Positions 7,572-16,175 of a DNA stretch of 64,000 nucleotides are shown piece by piece. The notes under the pieces are model-generated. The model was not told the DNA's origin. It saw nothing but the letters and a program-made list of their open reading frames with translations, and did no database searches. The stretch's first letter is position 1, and each line of letters begins with the position of its first letter. Made by a program: the position numbers and the translations under genes. Location: NCBI RefSeq assembly GCF_024199905.1, contig NZ_JANAFB010000001.1, forward strand, positions 124,001 to 188,000, given 5' to 3'. Source of the stretch: Rothia santali (lineage in GTDB: Bacteria; Actinomycetota; Actinomycetes; Actinomycetales; Micrococcaceae).

Positions 7572-9644
7572 ATGCCCGCCAAGGTCCCGGAGCGCCTCCT
7601 CGCCCTCTACAGCCTGCTCGTGGCCCGTGAGCGCCCGCTCTCCCGCGCGCAGATCCGGGAGGGCATCGAGGCCTACCGCGAGCTCGGCTCGCACGCGGCC
7701 TTCGAGCGGACCTTCGAGCGGGACAAGGCCGCGCTGCGGCAGCTCGGCCTGGAGCTCGGCGTCGAGCACCGCTACGGGGAGCCCGTGTACTCGCTGGACC
7801 GGTTCGGCCTCTGGCTTCCGGAGGTGCGGTTCGACGCCGGGGAGCGGCTCGTCCTCGGCATGGCCTCCCGCCTGTGGGAGGACCCGCGCTACGGCGAGGA
7901 GATGGACCGCGCGGTCTGGCGGCTCGGGCTGCCGGCGTCCGAGGCCGCCCATCGCAGCCGGATCGCCGTGCCGGGGCTGGACCCCGGCGGCCACGGCTTC
8001 GAGGTGGTCCTCTCCGCCCTGCCGCGCGGCGAGGAGCTGAGCTTCGACTACCGCCCCGGGGACGGCCTGACGCGCAGGCGGCGTCGTCTCCGCCCGTGGG
8101 GGGTCGGCCAGCGGTTCAACCACTGGTACGTGAGCGGCTGGGACCCCGAGCGCGGCGAGCCCCGCACCATGAGGCTGTCCCGCATGTCCGGCATCGTGTC
8201 CGGGCCCAGCGACGCCCCCGAGCCGCCGCCCGGCTTCTCGATGACCCGGACGCTGGAGGACCTGGCCGACTCGGGGGGAGCGCGCCTGCGGCTGCGCTTC
8301 GCCCCCGGGCTGCTCCCCGTGGTCGCCGACTGGCTCGAGGCGGGCACCGGCCTGCGCCGGGACCCGGCGGCGGGGGAGCCGGAGCGGCGCGAGGGCGTCG
8401 TCGTCCTGCGGGCCGAGGTCACCGACCTGGAGGAGTGCTGCCGGTGCCTCGCGGAGGTGCCCGGCGAGGTCGAGGTGGAGTCCGAGGACCTGGGCCCGAA
8501 GGCGCTGGGCGAGGTGTGGGGCCGGGTCGCCGAGCTGACCGAGGCCGCCGCCCGGCTGACCCGCCTGCTGGAGTCCGCGCCCGCCCAGGACGCGGGCGCG
8601 CCGCACGATCCCGAGGCACCGCGCACGCGCCGCCGGGAGTCCAACCCGCGCCGCTTCCTCCGGCTGCTGGACATCCTGGCCTACCTCGGCTCGCGCCCGG
8701 GCACCACGGTGGGCGAGCTCGCCGAGCGCTTCGGCGCCACGCGGCGCCAGATCGGCCGGGACATCGACGCGATCGCCGCGGCCGGGGACTACCTGATCGG
8801 CGGCGGGGACCTGCGGATCGAGTCGCTGGACGGCGAGCTCTACGTGCACCTGACGCAGCACCTGGACCGCCCGCTGCGCCTGCCGCCCGAGCAGGTCCTG
8901 CGGCTGCTGCTGGCCATGCGCCTGCTGGCGGAGGTCGCCCCGGAGCTGGACCCCACGATCGCGGCGGTCACCGAGAAGCTCGCGCGCGTGGCCCCGGAGG
9001 ACAGCCTGGACGCCGAGCAGGTCTCGATCCGGGTCGAGCCGCGCACCAGCGGCATCGTCGACCGGCTGCGGTCCGCGATGGAGGGCGGGCGCAGCGTCGT
9101 CCTCGCCTACCGCTCCCGCGGCCGCGAGGCGGCGACGCCGCGCCGCGTGCTGCCCCGCGACCTCTACACGACCAACGGCAGCTGGTACCTGAGCGCGCTC
9201 AGCCTCGAGCACGGGGACGAGCGGACGTACCGGATCGAGGCCATCGAGCGGGTCGAAGAGGACGCGTCCGACGCCGTCGCGACCCCGGCGGAGGGACGCC
9301 GGCGCGACGCCGCGGCGGCCTCGAGGCCGGGACGGGAGTCCGACGCCGTCGCGCCCGACCTCGCGCGGCCAGGCCCGGGCGTCACGCCGTCCGCGCCCGA
9401 CGCCGCGCGGCCCGAGCGGCTCCTCGTGTGGATCTCCCGCGGCGCACCCCGCATCGCGGAGCAGCTCGACGGTGAGACGCTGCGCCCGCTGCGGCTCGCC
9501 GAGGACCCGGCCCCCGGCGTCCCGCGGGAGGGCGACGTCGTCGACATCGAGCTGCGCGACCGCTCCGGGCTGCGTCGCTACATGCTGCACCACGCCGGCT
9601 GCGTCGCGCCGCTGGGCGCGCCCGGGTGGTGGACGCGGGCGTAG
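7572..9644 (+). CDS. pafBC: Fused PafBC transcriptional activator with two WYL domains
   Basis: A 690-residue fusion of PafB and PafC. Each half has an N-terminal helix-turn-helix and a WYL domain: HTH about residues 1-60 and WYL about 130-220 in the first half; HTH (GTTVGELAERFGATRRQIGRD) about residues 375-410 and WYL around 495-560 in the second. PafBC activates the LexA-independent DNA-damage response in actinobacteria, and natural fusions are known in Arthrobacter relatives. The C-terminal region contains an Ala/Pro/Asp-rich linker (about residues 565-620) that varies between species. The location next to pupylation genes is conserved across actinobacteria. Confidence 0.92.
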   Translation: MPAKVPERLLALYSLLVARERPLSRAQIREGIEAYRELGSHAAFERTFERDKAALRQLGLELGVEHRYGEPVYSLDRFGLWLPEVRFDAGERLVLGMASRLWEDPRYGEEMDRAVWRLGLPASEAAHRSRIAVPGLDPGGHGFEVVLSALPRGEELSFDYRPGDGLTRRRRRLRPWGVGQRFNHWYVSGWDPERGEPRTMRLSRMSGIVSGPSDAPEPPPGFSMTRTLEDLADSGGARLRLRFAPGLLPVVADWLEAGTGLRRDPAAGEPERREGVVVLRAEVTDLEECCRCLAEVPGEVEVESEDLGPKALGEVWGRVAELTEAAARLTRLLESAPAQDAGAPHDPEAPRTRRRESNPRRFLRLLDILAYLGSRPGTTVGELAERFGATRRQIGRDIDAIAAAGDYLIGGGDLRIESLDGELYVHLTQHLDRPLRLPPEQVLRLLLAMRLLAEVAPELDPTIAAVTEKLARVAPEDSLDAEQVSIRVEPRTSGIVDRLRSAMEGGRSVVLAYRSRGREAATPRRVLPRDLYTTNGSWYLSALSLEHGDERTYRIEAIERVEEDASDAVATPAEGRRRDAAAASRPGRESDAVAPDLARPGPGVTPSAPDAARPERLLVWISRGAPRIAEQLDGETLRPLRLAEDPAPGVPREGDVVDIELRDRSGLRRYMLHHAGCVAPLGAPGWWTRA

Positions 9645-9760
9645 GCGTCGCCGGGCGGTCGCACCACTCACCTGCCGAGGCGCGGCCCGGTGGCCTCACG
9701 CCCGCTTCGCGGTTACGCCACGCGGTCCTGCGGGCCATTCCCCCGCCTGCGCCCTTCGGC

Positions 9761-9823
9761 TCAGGACCGCACCCCACTGCCTCAGGAGCGACCCCGGCCG
9801 CCTCAGGACCGCTCGGAGTCGAG
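9761..9823 (-). repeat. Three 21-bp repeats spanning the gntR stop codon
   Basis: Three imperfect 21-base units begin at 9761, 9782 and 9803; each starts TCAGGAsCG on the plus strand. The third unit contains the last codons and stop of the GntR gene (9803-9805). The period is seven codons, so read on the minus strand each unit ends in-frame with Arg-Ser-stop. The other two units lie beyond the stop. Confidence 0.75.
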
Positions 9824-10537
9824 CACCCCGCGGATGCGGTGGTTCAGCGGGTGGTAGGTGTTGCGGCTGTAGCAGTACTGGCGATCGCCGTCGTAGGCCT
9901 TCCGCAGTTCCACGAGGACGGGGGCGCTCTCCGGCAGCTCGAAGAACGCCGCGGCCTCGCCGGCGAGCTCCGCCGAGAACTCGTACTCGGCGTGGCGCTG
10001 GCGGATGCCCTGGGCGCCGAATAGGTCCTCCAGGCCGCGCCGCTCCAGCTCGCGGGGGTCGAAGCGGGCGAGCTCCGCGGGCAGCCAGTTCTCCAGGACC
10101 GCCACGGGGAGGTTTGTCGCGCTCCTCTCGCGCTTGAGGTAGGTCGCCGCCATGCCGACCGGGAAGCCCGACGCCGCGGAGAGCTCCTCGCCGACCACCA
10201 GCTCCCCGACGTCCAGGAGCCTGGTCACCGGGGTGCGCATCGACGCGCCGATCAGCTCGAAGATGGTGCCCGGCGCGTCCGGGCGGTAGGACAGGGGGAC
10301 GGTCTTCTCGACCGTTGTGCCCAGCCCGCGGCGTCGGGAGATGGTGCCCAGGGACTCGAGGTGCCCCATCGCCCGGCGCAGCGTCGAGCGGCCGACGTCG
10401 AAGACGCGGCACAGCTCGGGCTCGGCCGGCAGGAGCGCGCCCTCCTTGAGCGCCCGACGGCGGATCGCCTCGTTGACCTGGGCGACGATCTGCAGGTACA
10501 GCGGCATCGAATTCGCATGGTCCACCGGCGCGAACAT
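9803..10537 (-). CDS. GntR-family transcriptional regulator with UTRA domain
   Basis: A 244-residue regulator: winged helix-turn-helix in residues 8-75 (PAEPELCRVFDVGRSTLRRA recognition region) and a UTRA/chorismate-lyase-like effector domain in residues 90-240. HutC-subfamily UTRA regulators bind small metabolites, often sugar phosphates or amino-acid derivatives, and repress adjacent uptake genes. It lies at the end of the transporter operon and probably controls the palindrome at 15644-15663. ATG 10537 is preferred over the longer open frame because a purine-rich ribosome site (GGAAGAGGAG) precedes it. Confidence 0.9.
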   Translation of the reverse strand: MFAPVDHANSMPLYLQIVAQVNEAIRRRALKEGALLPAEPELCRVFDVGRSTLRRAMGHLESLGTISRRRGLGTTVEKTVPLSYRPDAPGTIFELIGASMRTPVTRLLDVGELVVGEELSAASGFPVGMAATYLKRERSATNLPVAVLENWLPAELARFDPRELERRGLEDLFGAQGIRQRHAEYEFSAELAGEAAAFFELPESAPVLVELRKAYDGDRQYCYSRNTYHPLNHRIRGVLDSERS

Positions 10538-10617
10538 CTGCTCCTCTTCCCTCGGCCGCCCGCCGCCGGGCGACCCCGAGGGGCCGCCCGGCGAAGGGTC
10601 TGGCTCTTGCTGAGAGT

Positions 10618-11838
10618 CTATCGACTGGATCTCCACAGGTCCTGCCAGTAGACGGTGTCCCGGTAGTCGGCCAGCGGCGAGTCGGTGTCGAAGGGCTGGA
10701 ACTCCTCCGCGTGCTCCTGCAGGCCGTACCGGTCGTCCGGGGGGAGGACGTCCGGGTCGTAGGAGACCTTCCCGTCCGGCATGATGTACTCCATCCCCTC
10801 CTGGCTCGTGGCGAAGTGGATGTAGAGCTTGGCGGCGTTGGGGCTGTCCGTGCCGGTGGCGTAGCCCATGGTCTGCGGCATGCCGCCGGCCGAGAACGGC
10901 TGGAGGCCGTAGCAGGGCGCCAGGCTGTACCCCTTGGACTCGTTGTTGCGGTACTTCGCCGCCGCCATCTGGCCGATGGGGGGCCGGCTCTGCCCCGGCG
11001 GCCCGACGGCGTTGGAGACCTCCTCGTCGCCCTTGAAGATGGACGGCTCGTTGGCCGCCAGCCGCACGAGCCACTCGTGGTACGCGGTGGGCTGGTCCGT
11101 CTCGAGTTCCTCGCCGTACCGGTCCTCGTAGGCCTGCGCCCACTCGTCGGAGTAGTTCCTGGCCGCCTGGCTCCAGATGTTGGTGTAGACCGCTCGCGAC
11201 TCCGGGTCCGGCAGCGCGACCTGCCCGGCCCACTCGGGCTCGGTCAGCTGCCAGATGTTCGAGACCGGGCACTGCTCCCCGTAGGTGTCCGAGTTGTAGG
11301 TCCACACCAGGTAGTTGTTGCTGGTCAGGTAGGGGTAGCGCGCCTCCTCCGGCAGCCGGTCCCGCACGTCGCCGGGCACCCAGTTGGTCAGGATGTCGTC
11401 CTCGTAGAGGTCCGAGTACACGGCCGGGGCGTCGGAGACGGCGAAGACGTCGGCGATGATGTTCCCCGACTCGCCCTCCCGGCGCACCTTGTCGATGCCG
11501 TTGGCCTCGATCTTGACCCCGTGCGCCTCGATCCCGTACTTCTCGCTGAAGGCCTCGGCGATCTGCGTGACCTTGCCGGTCTCGTCGTAGATCGTGATGG
11601 GGCCCTCCTGCCGGGCGGCGGCCACGAGCGCGTCGAGTTCGAAGCCCTCGGCGGTCTCGTCGTCCTGCAGGGGCTTGACCGTCTTCTCCGGCAGCGGCGC
11701 CTGGTTCTCCGCGTTGAACCCCGGCGGGGCGCAGGAGCTCAGCCCGAGCACGGCCGCGGCCGCGAGCGCCCCGACGCCGGTGGCCGTCCGGGCACGCCGG
11801 CGCGGGGTCCGCGCGCCGCCCCGGTGCCGCGCGCTCAC
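10618..11838 (-). CDS. Lipoprotein substrate-binding protein of an ABC transporter
   Basis: A 406-residue extracellular solute-binding protein. Basic residues and a hydrophobic core lead to a lipobox LGLSSC (Cys near residue 35). The mature part resembles the Fbp/Afu/Pot class: DALVAAARQEGPITIYDETGKV near the start of the fold, and GKLYIHFATSQEGMEYI-like residues near the end. It starts with GTG overlapping the stop of the phosphatase gene (GTGA). Related binding proteins take ferric iron, sugar phosphates, phosphonates or polyamines, so the ligand is uncertain. The neighbouring phosphatase favours a phosphorylated compound; that is inference. Confidence 0.88.
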   Translation of the reverse strand: MSARHRGGARTPRRRARTATGVGALAAAAVLGLSSCAPPGFNAENQAPLPEKTVKPLQDDETAEGFELDALVAAARQEGPITIYDETGKVTQIAEAFSEKYGIEAHGVKIEANGIDKVRREGESGNIIADVFAVSDAPAVYSDLYEDDILTNWVPGDVRDRLPEEARYPYLTSNNYLVWTYNSDTYGEQCPVSNIWQLTEPEWAGQVALPDPESRAVYTNIWSQAARNYSDEWAQAYEDRYGEELETDQPTAYHEWLVRLAANEPSIFKGDEEVSNAVGPPGQSRPPIGQMAAAKYRNNESKGYSLAPCYGLQPFSAGGMPQTMGYATGTDSPNAAKLYIHFATSQEGMEYIMPDGKVSYDPDVLPPDDRYGLQEHAEEFQPFDTDSPLADYRDTVYWQDLWRSSR

Positions 11839-12653
11839 GGCCGCCTGCTCTGCTCGCGCATGATGTCGTGCAGCAGGTCGTACCGTGCCCCCGGGATGAG
11901 CGCCAGGTAGTGCGGGTTCTCGTAGTCGCGCTCGGCCGGCTGCGGCTCGCCCCCGGCGTAGGTGACGTAGGTGCCGCCCGCCCGCCGGACGATGAAGGCC
12001 GCCGCGGCCACGTCCCAGGAGTTCGCCCCGAAGGAGAAGGTCGCGTCCGCCCACCCGGCCGCGACCCAGCACAGGGAGACGGCGCTGCTGCCGATCGCCC
12101 GGTAGTGCGAGTAGTCCTCGCTGAGCCGCGCGAACTGGGACAGCGCCAGCTCGGGGAAGTGCACCAGGTCGCGGGGCAGGGGGAAGTTGGCGATCACGGT
12201 CGCCTGCCGCGGGTCCTCGGAGCCGCGGCTGACGAGCGGCTCGTCGCCGAGGAACGCACCCCGGTCGTCGGCCCAGAACAGCTGGTCGTTGGCGGGGTCG
12301 TACACGACGCCGGAGACCATCTCGCCGTCGAGCGCGACGCCGATGCACACGGCCCACAGCGCCATCCCCCGGGCGAAGTTGGCGGTCCCGTCGATGGGGT
12401 CGATGTGCCAGGTCAGCGACCCCTCGCCCGAGGCGCCGCCCTCCTCGCCGACGATCGCCGAGCCGGGGAACCGCTCCTCGATGCGCTCCCGGATGTGCTC
12501 CTCGCACCGGCGGTCGTAGACGGTGACCAGGTCGTGGAAGTCCTGCTTGAGGTCGACCCGCAGGCCGTCCCGGCGGAACCCCTCCATCGCGATCTCCCCG
12601 GCGCCGCGCGCCGCATCGATCGCCAGGTCCGTGATCTCGCGGATGTCCGTCAT
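11835..12653 (-). CDS. Inositol-monophosphatase-family phosphatase
   Basis: A 272-residue IMPase/FBPase-fold enzyme. Metal-binding motifs are VGEEGG (about residues 68-73), DPIDGTANF (about residues 87-95) and the C-terminal NSWDVAAAAFIVRRAGG, so all Mg2+ ligands expected for activity are present. Family members hydrolyse inositol phosphate, histidinol phosphate, FBP, PAP and similar phosphomonoesters. Its start overlaps the ATPase stop and its stop overlaps the binding-protein start, so it is a genuine component of the transporter operon. A role in dephosphorylating the imported ligand is inferred. Confidence 0.92.
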   Translation of the reverse strand: MTDIREITDLAIDAARGAGEIAMEGFRRDGLRVDLKQDFHDLVTVYDRRCEEHIRERIEERFPGSAIVGEEGGASGEGSLTWHIDPIDGTANFARGMALWAVCIGVALDGEMVSGVVYDPANDQLFWADDRGAFLGDEPLVSRGSEDPRQATVIANFPLPRDLVHFPELALSQFARLSEDYSHYRAIGSSAVSLCWVAAGWADATFSFGANSWDVAAAAFIVRRAGGTYVTYAGGEPQPAERDYENPHYLALIPGARYDLLHDIMREQSRRP

Positions 12654-13750
12654 GCTCCCTGTACCTCTGTTCTGTTCTCGTGGATGTCGAAGACGTGGAC
12701 CTTCTCCGGGGGGACGACGACGCGGACGTCGTCGGCATCGGTGAAGGGCGGCCGATGCAGGCTGGTCAGATAGAAGTGGCGCCCGCCCGAGCGGACGTCG
12801 ACCGTCCAGCTGCCCCCGGTGGGCATGACCGCGTCGAAGCGGACCGGCAGCACCAGGCCCGGCGAGCTCGCCGCCTCGGCCGCGGGCAGCAGGACCGCCG
12901 ACTCGGGGCGGAAGGCCACGGAGCCGATGCGCCCGACGTCGTCGACCCGGCCCGCCAGGAAGTCCCGGGCGGCGCGCACGGGCTCGGCGTCGCCCTCCAG
13001 GTCGATGAAGTTGATGGGCGGGACCCCGAGGAACCCGGCGACGAAGCGGTTGATCGGCCGGTCGTAGATGTCGAGGGGAGTGCCGACCTGCTGCAGCACC
13101 CCCTCGTACATCACCGCGACGCGGGTGGCCAGCGTCATCGCCTCCCACTGGTCGTGGGTCACGAAGACGACCGTGGTCTGGTTCTCCCCGTGGATCCGCT
13201 TCAGCTCGGCGCGCATCTCGAGCCGCAGGCGCGAGTCGAGGTTGGACAGCGGCTCGTCCAGCAGCATCAGCTGCGGGTCCACCGCGAGCATCCTGGCCAG
13301 GGCCACGCGCTGCTGCTGCCCGCCGGAGAGCTGGGAGGGGTAGCGGTCCCGGTACCGTCCGATGCCCAGCTTCTCGGTGACCTCGTCGATGCGGCGGCGG
13401 CGCTGCTCGCGCGAGCGGCTGCGCAGCTTGAGCCCGTAGTCGACGTTCTGGGCCACGTTCAGGTGCGGCCAGAGGGCGTAGCTCTGGAAGACCAGGCCGA
13501 TGTCCCGCTTCTCGGGCGGGACGAAGACGCTGCGCTCGGGGGAGTCCACCGCCTGGTCGCCGATGGTCAGGTGCCCCGCGGTCACGCTCTCCAGCCCCGC
13601 GATCATGCGCACCGTGGTGCTCTTGCCGCAGCCCGAGGGGCCGAGGAGGCACATGAAGTCGCCGTCCTCCACGGTGAGGTTCAGGCGGTCGACGGCGTTG
13701 GTCTCCGTCCCGTAGTTCTTGACGATGTTCTCGAGTCCGATGCTCGGCAT
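12650..13750 (-). CDS. ABC transporter ATP-binding protein, Fbp/Pot class
   Basis: A 366-residue ATPase with Walker A GPSGCGKST (about residues 38-46), signature LSGGQQQR, Walker B LMLLDEPLSN, H-loop VTHDQWEAM, and a C-terminal TOBE-like region of about 110 residues. This architecture is typical for importers of iron, sugars, polyamines or phosphonates. ATG 13750 is chosen: a GGAGG element (13757-13761) precedes it by five bases, whereas the TTG at 13762 would overlap that site. It follows the permease stop by one base. Confidence 0.95.
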   Translation of the reverse strand: MPSIGLENIVKNYGTETNAVDRLNLTVEDGDFMCLLGPSGCGKSTTVRMIAGLESVTAGHLTIGDQAVDSPERSVFVPPEKRDIGLVFQSYALWPHLNVAQNVDYGLKLRSRSREQRRRRIDEVTEKLGIGRYRDRYPSQLSGGQQQRVALARMLAVDPQLMLLDEPLSNLDSRLRLEMRAELKRIHGENQTTVVFVTHDQWEAMTLATRVAVMYEGVLQQVGTPLDIYDRPINRFVAGFLGVPPINFIDLEGDAEPVRAARDFLAGRVDDVGRIGSVAFRPESAVLLPAAEAASSPGLVLPVRFDAVMPTGGSWTVDVRSGGRHFYLTSLHRPPFTDADDVRVVVPPEKVHVFDIHENRTEVQGA

Positions 13751-13751
13751 C

Positions 13752-15614
13752 TCAGCCTCCAAGTCCCTGGGCGAGGTCGGTTTTCATGATCTTCTGCACG
13801 CTGTAGGTGCCGACGAAGCAGATGGCGGCGATCACCAGCACCACGCCGTTGCCGGCCTGGAGGAACCCGTAGTCGAGGAGCCGGATGGACAGCGTCGTGA
13901 GCACGTCCATGCCGGGCACGGCCAGGATGATGACCAGGCTCAGGCTCTTGAACCCGGAGATGAACGCCATCAACACGCTCGTGGCCAGCGCCCCCTTCTG
14001 GATCGGCAGCACCACGGTGAAGAACCGCCGCCACCAGCGCGCCCCGGACATCTGGGCCGCCTCCTCGGGCTCCGCGCCGAGCTGCATCATCGAGGAGATG
14101 CCCGCCCGGGAGGCGAAGGGCATCTGCTCGGTGAAGTAGATCAGCACCAGGATCGCGGCGGTCCCGTACAGGGCCGGCAGCGGGCCGCGCTGCTCCGAGA
14201 ACAGTGAGAGGTAGGCGGCGGCGAAGGCGATGCCGGGCACCAGGTAGGGCAAGAAGAGCATCTGCCGCAGCCCGGTGGACAGCCACCGGTAGGGGGTGCG
14301 GACGATCACGTAGCCGATCAGGAGGCCGACGATGCCGGCCATGACCGCCGCGGAGCCCACGATCCAGAAGCTGTTCCAGGCCGCCTGGCGCACCTCGGCG
14401 TTGAGCAGCAGCCCGTCCTCGAAGCCCACGGTCGTCAGCCCGGTGCCGATCCAGAAGTCGAGGGTGAAGTTGCCGGGGCTGAAGTCGCCGGGCCGCCGCA
14501 TGACCGTGGAGAGCGCCAGCACCAGGACGGGGATGACGACGCTGACGGCGAAGAGCAGCAGGCACGCGCCCGTCGCGAGGGGCCGGAAGCGCCGCAGCCT
14601 CGCCACGGCGTTCCCCGACCCGCTCTTGCCGGAGATGGTCACGAAGCGCTTGGCCTCCTTGAGGAAGTGCGTGTCCACCCAGAGGGAGATCGCGCCGATC
14701 AGCACGATGACGGCGGCCAGGATCGCGGCGGACCCCGCCTGGTCGCTGTAGATGTTCCGGTAGAGGCTGGTGGCCAGGACGTTCATGTTCACGGGCAGCC
14801 CGAGGATGTAGGCCACGCCGAACTCGCCGATCACCTTGGCGAGGATGAGCGTGACGGCCGAGATCAGCGAGGGCCGCAGGATCGGCAGGACGATCGAGAA
14901 GGTCGTGCGCAGCCTGGAGGCGCCGAGCAGCCGGGAGGACTCCTCCAGGGTCGAGTCGAAGCGCTTCAGGGCGTTGCCGACCAGCAGGATGACGAAGGGC
15001 GAGAAGTGGCAGGCGAAGATCAGGACGATGGGCACCTGGCCGTAGGCGAGCCAGTCGGGCACGCTGATCCCCATGACCTCGAGCCAACCGGGTTCCCCGC
15101 CGCTGCGCCGGTTCTTGAAGATCGTCAGCCAGGCCAGGGCGAAGGTCCAGGAGGGGAACATGTAGGGGACGATGAGCGCCGTCGCCATCCACTTCCGCCC
15201 CCACATGTCGGTGCGGACCAGCAGCCAGGCGGCGGCCACGCCGACGATCAGCACCAGCACGATGCTGCCGAGGGCGATGCCGAGCGTGTTGAGCAGGGGC
15301 TGCCAGAAGATCGACCAGGCGAAGGGCGAGACGAACACCCGCCACAGGTAGTAGCTGGTCGGCGTCCCCTCGTCCTCCATCGTGATCGCCGTGTCCCGGC
15401 GCTGCACCACGAAGCCGTCGAGCAGCAGCGAGACGATGGGCGCCACGATGAGGTAGAGGAACAGGATCAGACCCAGGACGCCGATCGCGGTCACCGGGTT
15501 GCGCATCGCCAGCCGGACCCGCTGCCAGAAGGGTCGCCGCGGGCCCTTGCCGCGCGGCGCCGTCAGGGCGATCTGGCGAGTGCTGGGCTGCGGCCTCGAC
15601 TCGGTGATGCTCAC
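13752..15614 (-). CDS. ABC transporter permease with two fused membrane domains
   Basis: About 620 residues with roughly twelve transmembrane helices, made of two BPD_transp_1 domains in one chain. The two EAA loops are visible as SSRLLGASRLRTTFSIVLP and EEAAQMSGARWWRRFFTVVLP. Fused permeases of this type are typical of Fbp/Afu/2-aminoethylphosphonate-like importers. The start is set at GTG 15614 because GAGGAAG lies six bases upstream; the alternative ATG 15647 is inside the palindromic operator and lacks a spaced ribosome site. It is the first gene of the five-gene operon. Confidence 0.9.
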   Translation of the reverse strand: MSITESRPQPSTRQIALTAPRGKGPRRPFWQRVRLAMRNPVTAIGVLGLILFLYLIVAPIVSLLLDGFVVQRRDTAITMEDEGTPTSYYLWRVFVSPFAWSIFWQPLLNTLGIALGSIVLVLIVGVAAAWLLVRTDMWGRKWMATALIVPYMFPSWTFALAWLTIFKNRRSGGEPGWLEVMGISVPDWLAYGQVPIVLIFACHFSPFVILLVGNALKRFDSTLEESSRLLGASRLRTTFSIVLPILRPSLISAVTLILAKVIGEFGVAYILGLPVNMNVLATSLYRNIYSDQAGSAAILAAVIVLIGAISLWVDTHFLKEAKRFVTISGKSGSGNAVARLRRFRPLATGACLLLFAVSVVIPVLVLALSTVMRRPGDFSPGNFTLDFWIGTGLTTVGFEDGLLLNAEVRQAAWNSFWIVGSAAVMAGIVGLLIGYVIVRTPYRWLSTGLRQMLFLPYLVPGIAFAAAYLSLFSEQRGPLPALYGTAAILVLIYFTEQMPFASRAGISSMMQLGAEPEEAAQMSGARWWRRFFTVVLPIQKGALATSVLMAFISGFKSLSLVIILAVPGMDVLTTLSIRLLDYGFLQAGNGVVLVIAAICFVGTYSVQKIMKTDLAQGLGG

Positions 15615-15643
15615 GATAGACTTCCTCGTCCTCGTCCTGCCAA

Positions 15644-15697
15644 ACATCCCCTTCTAGGGATGTAAAACAGAACACCATGAGGCCGAGCGAATGTCAA
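15644..15697 (-). promoter_or_regulatory. Promoter and palindromic operator of the ABC operon
   Basis: On the minus strand a perfect -35 TTGACA (15692-15697) is followed after 17 bases by a weak -10 TGTTCT (15669-15674). Just downstream is a dyad ACATCCC-N6-GGGATGT (15644-15650 and 15657-15663), placed where a repressor would block transcription. A second half-match ATGT-N4-ACAT overlaps the -35. The GntR/UTRA protein at the end of the operon is the likely ligand-sensing repressor. Confidence 0.65.
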
Positions 15698-15877
15698 TAC
15701 ATTTTCAAAAGGGTACGTTTGCCCGATGCGGGGCGGGGCTCGGTCGACGGTCGGGCCGGCATGGGCCGAAGCGCCCGGGCGATGCGATTGGCCACGGACC
15801 GGTCCTTAGGGCGGGCCAGCCCTGGCTGCGAGTCGACTCCGGCCGCGCGTCGACGCGGGCGGCCGGGTCCGGGCCGC

Positions 15878-16048
15878 CTACCCGCGGCCGTCCCGGACCA
15901 CCAGGTCCGTGTGCTCCATGGAGGCCAGCGCCTTGCCTGCCTCCACCGCCGCCGACTTGTTCTCGTAGGACCCCTGGGGGCGGGCGCGGCCCACCTCCCG
16001 CACGTACCAGGTGCGGCCCTCCTCGTAGACCTCGATCGGATTCTGCAT
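15878..16048 (-). CDS. DUF2188 small protein
   Basis: A 56-residue protein (MQNPIEVYEEGRTWYVREVG...). The pattern of a W-Y-V strand, a tract with Ser/Asn/Lys and an AVEAGKALA helix followed by a DLVVRDGRG end matches the DUF2188 family, whose function is unknown. An AAAGGGG ribosome site lies six bases before the ATG. A possible -10, TAGCAT, precedes it on the minus strand near 16090. It is transcribed away from the tat genes. Confidence 0.75.
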   Translation of the reverse strand: MQNPIEVYEEGRTWYVREVGRARPQGSYENKSAAVEAGKALASMEHTDLVVRDGRG

Positions 16049-16175
16049 CACCGGCCCCTTTCGCGCGCCTGTGTCGGTGTCTGTGATGCTACCCACGTCC
16101 TGAGGGCCCCGCCACCGCGGAACCATGATGAAACGTACAGGGGGGCCAAAGGCTCGGAAGCGTATGATGGGATCC

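Noticed and set aside
7960-9644. Two separate pafB and pafC genes.
   Set aside because: The frame is continuous through the linker and the second half has no start codon with a ribosome site, so one fused gene is the better reading.
16081-16102. TGTCGGTG near 16083 as a PafBC-dependent damage-response promoter.
   Set aside because: The required eight-base spacing to a TANNNT -10 is not met on the plus strand, and no gene starts there in that direction.
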